Positions 7,364 to 9,867 of a stretch of 9,867 bases of DNA are shown here, in pieces. A program made the translations under genes and the position numbers. This DNA is from Bacteroidia bacterium (lineage in GTDB: Bacteria; Bacteroidota; Bacteroidia; NS11-12g; UBA955): the NCBI GenBank assembly GCA_023254645.1, contig JALRLA010000001.1, positions 1-9,867 on the forward strand. Reading direction: 5' to 3'. The stretch's first letter is position 1; each line of letters begins with the position of its first letter. A model generated the notes under the pieces. It saw nothing but the letters and a program-made list of their open reading frames with translations. It had not been told where the DNA came from and made no database searches.

Positions 7364-8208
7364 AACCGTATCATTTTTAATCCTCCACCTTTGTTTGCAG
7401 GGTATCTGCCAAACATCTCTGGGTCAATCAGTACTCTTTCTGGGTCTTGCCGGTAATGATCTTGTGTCTCATATACCTTACCATTGCTTCCCACAAAACC
7501 AATAGCCCTTGCTTGAACTATGGGATTGCCTTGCACGGGAGGGGTCCAATATCGTTCACCTATTAAATTTTTGCCTTTTCCCCAACTAACCAGCCCCAGT
7601 TTCTGCGCAAAGATTTCTGCGACCTGGTCATCGTACGTGACAAATATGGCATTGCCAAAATTGAAGTAGTAACAATCTCCTCCCTCGCCAAAGCCAAATC
7701 CAATTGAGTTTTCTCCCTCATAGAATTGAGCATCGTCAGTACCCAATTCTATCATTGCCAATACTTCCCTTATATGGCTTATGCTAAGAATGGGGTCTCG
7801 TTCAATCTCAATACCATTTGACAATAGTACAAACGTAGGGTAGGCACTCACACCATATTGCTGGGCTATCTCAGAATGTTTCTCAGCATCAATTTTGATG
7901 ACAAGGAGACTATCTGGGAATGCTCGTTTTATTTCATCAACCAATGGTGCTCTCTTGGCGCATGGGCCACACCAGGTTGTAAAAAAATCCAACATCACAA
8001 GTTTGTGATTTTGAACGGTAGAATTGAAGGCTATGGAATTGCTTACGACCGGATCTGATACAAGACCATTGTTGTATACAGTTCCTTCTTCCCAATTTCC
8101 AAATTGCTGAGCATTGAGGTGAATGAAAAAGCTGATTAGAATGAAGAAAACAGCTGTTTTTTTGGGGGTGCCTTTCGGCGGTGCAATTTGTTGTTTCATG
8201 TTTTGCAT
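7360..8208 (-). CDS. Exported thioredoxin-like protein with unusual C-terminal extension
   Basis: This encodes 282 residues from ATG 8208; ATG 8199 (MKQQIAPPKG) and TTG 8211 are alternatives. A basic n-region and the hydrophobic core AVFFILISFFIHLNA then QQ form a signal peptide. The thioredoxin domain runs from about residue 50 to 155: KLVMLDFFTTWCGPCAKRAP with the redox pair Cys80/Cys83, and the cis-proline loop VSAYPTFVLL. The WCGPC motif and the following KIDAEKHSEIAQQYGV match thioredoxin rather than the CXXC of most DsbA proteins. About 125 further residues follow (Gly/Phe-rich GFGFGEGGDCYYFNFG, then basic and aromatic segments, ending KGGGLKMIRL), with one extra cysteine (179). Classical thioredoxins are about 105 residues, so this tail is additional. 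It is first in a four-gene exported-protein operon, consistent with maintaining cysteines of the downstream products (inference). Confidence 0.88.
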   Translation of the reverse strand: MQNMKQQIAPPKGTPKKTAVFFILISFFIHLNAQQFGNWEEGTVYNNGLVSDPVVSNSIAFNSTVQNHKLVMLDFFTTWCGPCAKRAPLVDEIKRAFPDSLLVIKIDAEKHSEIAQQYGVSAYPTFVLLSNGIEIERDPILSISHIREVLAMIELGTDDAQFYEGENSIGFGFGEGGDCYYFNFGNAIFVTYDDQVAEIFAQKLGLVSWGKGKNLIGERYWTPPVQGNPIVQARAIGFVGSNGKVYETQDHYRQDPERVLIDPEMFGRYPANKGGGLKMIRL

Positions 8209-8211
8209 CAA

Positions 8212-8441
8212 TTAAATTAAAACTCCCTTCTACGGTAAGATCGAAAATTCGTACTTCTGGAAGGTGGTAATAATCAATGCATAACAAGTCCTTTCTCTTA
8301 ACAACAGCGTTTTTGTTTGATTTATTGTGTTGGGATAAAAAAACAAGCTTGAATGGCGGTTTAATAAAAATATTGAGCTTTCATAAAAGCAATATCGTCT
8401 GTTTGCGATTTAAAATGTGGTTTTTCCTTAAATTTTCATAA
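8212..8441. other. Divergent intergenic region
   Basis: This 230-bp AT-rich spacer lies between the minus-strand thioredoxin operon and the plus-strand lipoprotein and must carry promoters for both. I found no exact TTTG / TAnnTTTG pair at normal spacing on either strand. It contains the palindrome CAAGCTTG (8344-8351) and a stem-loop at 8370-8395. A GGGAG-like stretch on the minus strand (complement of 8223-8227) is 14 nt ahead of the thioredoxin ATG, rather far for a ribosome site. Confidence 0.5.
8370..8395. promoter_or_regulatory. Imperfect stem-loop / inverted repeat, possible operator
   Basis: ATATT (8370-8374) and GCTTT (8377-8381) pair with AAAGC (8386-8390) and AATAT (8391-8395): a 10-bp stem with a 2-nt GA bulge and a CATA loop. 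It sits about 46 bp before the plus-strand lipoprotein start. On the minus strand it is followed by TTTTTATT, so it could also act as a weak terminator or attenuator in that direction. Low GC limits confidence. Confidence 0.3.
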
Positions 8442-9830
8442 ATGAAAAAGTTCTCTATTCTCTATTTAGCCTTCTTTGGCATTTTGTTTTTTCAGGGATG
8501 CTCACAAGCCCCCAAAATGACCGACTGCATGGCTTATCAAATGCAAGTCATGGGTTTTGACAATTTCAAAGGGACTGAATTGGAAATGGAATGCATTGAA
8601 TACTACAAAAAGAACAACCCCGATGGGGAGATTTCCAGTTCTGATATGCTTGCTTTTTTTCAACAAAAATTGCAGGAGTCGGGTTTTTTAAAAGGTGATG
8701 TTAGTCCACTGGATTATGAATTGAAGCAGGGTAAGGTATCGTGTGTTCCATGTGCTGAGAAAGAACAGATGGCAGCCATTTTGCAATATTTATACAACCA
8801 AGCGAAATCAACCGAGAATTTATCATTAGGAGGAGCCAATCGGAATGCTGTTGCTTCAATCAAAGGTTCTGAAATGACGGGCTCGGTTTCGATCAAGGAA
8901 GAGTTTGCCAATCCTGTGCAAAATTTTAACGGTACAGCTCATGCCTTAAACACAGCTAAAGCCCAGTTGGTTCCAATGGGATGGTCTGATAAAGGATTGT
9001 TGGCCTATCGATACACGACTTCCAACAATTCGGAATGTGGTCAATCAGACTTTGTATACGTGATCAACTTGCTCAATGACAAGATCACCGCGACCCCATT
9101 TTCTTCGCGTTGTTTCGACGCTTCGCAAAGTGGTAGGGCATTGAATTGGAGTACCGAAAAGGAATCGATCTCCAAAGAGTTAGCAAAGATGGGAATCAAA
9201 CCGGTGAGCCACTTCCCGGTTTCTGACTTGAAAACGGCAGTGAACTCAAAAGGGCAAGAATTTCCATTGGTGTTCAACGTATTGAAAGTTGATGGGTCCA
9301 AAATGAAGCTTCCCTCAGGACAGTACGGCTCAGAGTATTCCGTCACATGTACGTTCAATGGAGAAACAAAGGAAATTACAAAAGGGAAAGTTGCCGGTGA
9401 CGTGGAGTATGTTGGATATTTTCAAAACCCTTTGGAAGATCGAATTGGAATCGTGATCCGAATCATGGCTTGGGACAATACCGGTAAGCGCACCGAAGAG
9501 TACAAAATCGTTGGCTGCCATTTGGATGAAGCCTCATTCGCCCCTCGTGAAATTGATTTTCGTTATTTCGATGAGGAGTATCGTCGGTATACGGCTACGA
9601 TCAAGGTGAAACTTCTCAAAGGGAATTCTATCGATGTTGGTAGTTATGTGGTTTGTTACCGAGATGGAGTTTTAGACGGAAAATATTGGATTGCCAAACA
9701 CCCCAATGGTACAGTTTATCTCGTAGAACGATTGGCTGATGTACGAAGGCAACCCGATGGCCTTCATTATCGAGCAGGCCGGCGGCGTTGCGACCAACGG
9801 CCATCAGCGCATTCTCGATATTCAGCCTAA
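8442..9830 (+). CDS. Cysteine-rich lipoprotein of unknown function, 3' end replaced at a chimeric junction
   Basis: The open frame is 462 codons from ATG 8442, but only about the first 431 residues look native. The signal [20 protein letters not shown] has lipobox FQGC with lipidated Cys20. Nine further cysteines follow in the native part, including a CVPC motif (101-104). The first ~110 residues look helical. The central part ([16 protein letters not shown], 176-191, then a Trp/Glu/Ile-rich helix, 236-252) and the beta-rich later part ([20 protein letters not shown], about 325-344) suggest two folded domains; I cannot name the family. From about 9736 the frame runs through sequence that encodes fructose-1,6-bisphosphatase in another frame, so the Arg-rich tail from residue 432 ([13 protein letters not shown]) is almost certainly not a real protein end. 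The native stop codon is missing from the window. Confidence 0.7.
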   Translation: MKKFSILYLAFFGILFFQGCSQAPKMTDCMAYQMQVMGFDNFKGTELEMECIEYYKKNNPDGEISSSDMLAFFQQKLQESGFLKGDVSPLDYELKQGKVSCVPCAEKEQMAAILQYLYNQAKSTENLSLGGANRNAVASIKGSEMTGSVSIKEEFANPVQNFNGTAHALNTAKAQLVPMGWSDKGLLAYRYTTSNNSECGQSDFVYVINLLNDKITATPFSSRCFDASQSGRALNWSTEKESISKELAKMGIKPVSHFPVSDLKTAVNSKGQEFPLVFNVLKVDGSKMKLPSGQYGSEYSVTCTFNGETKEITKGKVAGDVEYVGYFQNPLEDRIGIVIRIMAWDNTGKRTEEYKIVGCHLDEASFAPREIDFRYFDEEYRRYTATIKVKLLKGNSIDVGSYVVCYRDGVLDGKYWIAKHPNGTVYLVERLADVRRQPDGLHYRAGRRRCDQRPSAHSRYSA

Positions 9831-9867
9831 TGGTCTGCACGAGCGGGTGGCGGTATTCCTCGGCTCC
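9736..9867 (+). CDS. fbp: Fructose-1,6-bisphosphatase class I, internal fragment (chimeric end)
   Basis: Read in the frame of the ATG at 9739, the last 132 bp encode [17 protein letters not shown], then [27 protein letters not shown], and run off the window. This is the conserved C-terminal region of class I FBPase (compare LLYECNPMA...EQAGG...LDI...LHQR). The Glu of YEG corresponds to metal-binding Glu280 of the mammalian enzyme. Upstream, the same frame has TAG at 9724-9726 and then Asn-Asp-Trp where the family has Gly-Lys-Leu-Arg, so substrate-binding Lys274 is absent and homology begins at about 9735. The fragment is about 60% GC (79 of 132) with 75% GC at third positions, against about 40% GC in the preceding 130 bp. 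It therefore probably comes from a different, GC-richer genome and was joined artefactually; a real rearrangement is less likely. The last ~25-30 residues of the enzyme lie beyond the window. Confidence 0.9.
   Translation, partial: MMYEGNPMAFIIEQAGGVATNGHQRILDIQPNGLHERVAVFLGS

Noticed and set aside
8402..8436. TTTG (8402-8405) and TAAATTTT (8429-8436) as a Bacteroidota promoter for the 8442 gene
   Set aside because: Spacing is 23 nt, the second box lacks the final G, and transcription would start at the ATG itself.
9735..9830. Arg-rich C-terminal tail of the 8442 lipoprotein frame as a real protein end
   Set aside because: It is an out-of-frame reading of FBPase-coding DNA; the composition and homology switch occurs at its first codon.
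1..9867. CRISPR arrays, tRNA or rRNA genes, insertion sequences
   Set aside because: No regularly spaced repeats, cloverleaf-like segments, transposase motifs or terminal inverted repeats were seen on either strand.

Overview
The window looks like a Bacteroidota genome fragment (a Flavobacteriales- or Cryomorphaceae-like lineage is plausible but cannot be fixed from this alone). The basis is overall low GC, many short-signal lipoproteins and SPase-I exported proteins, a WbqC-family C-terminus, an AlgI-type MBOAT ending in FIYFQF, and absence of strong Shine-Dalgarno sites. The last ~130 bp do not fit that picture.

Layout. 1-266: C-terminal part of a WbqC-family protein, cut by the window edge. 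368-904: small lipoprotein with an additional C-terminal hydrophobic segment, followed by a clear intrinsic terminator (987-1021). 1249-4989: tightly overlapping plus-strand operon of a membrane-anchored SGNH protein, an MBOAT O-acyltransferase and an exported SGNH-LysM protein. This has the organisation of an envelope O-acetylation system (AlgI/AlgJ/AlgX or PatA/PatB type): the MBOAT would move an acyl group across the inner membrane and the two SGNH proteins would transfer or remove it on a periplasmic glycan. The LysM domain makes peptidoglycan a reasonable candidate substrate (inference).

8208-5043 (minus strand): a compact operon of four exported proteins in the order thioredoxin-like protein with a long C-terminal extension, small cysteine-containing secreted protein, CAP/SCP-PR1 domain protein with a novel N-terminal half, and lipoprotein. 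Gaps are -4, 13 and 22 bp. Only the thioredoxin and CAP domains are recognisable; the combined role is unknown, and this is the least explained functional unit here. The operon converges on the O-acetylation operon and diverges from the last gene through a 230-bp AT-rich region (8212-8441).

8442 to about 9735: a cysteine-rich lipoprotein of unknown function. Its open frame runs on to 9830, but from about 9736 the sequence abruptly becomes about 60% GC and, in a different frame, encodes the conserved C-terminal region of class I fructose-1,6-bisphosphatase up to the window edge. The final ~132 bp are best read as a chimeric join (assembly artefact or, less likely, a real rearrangement), so the true C-terminus of the lipoprotein is not in this window.
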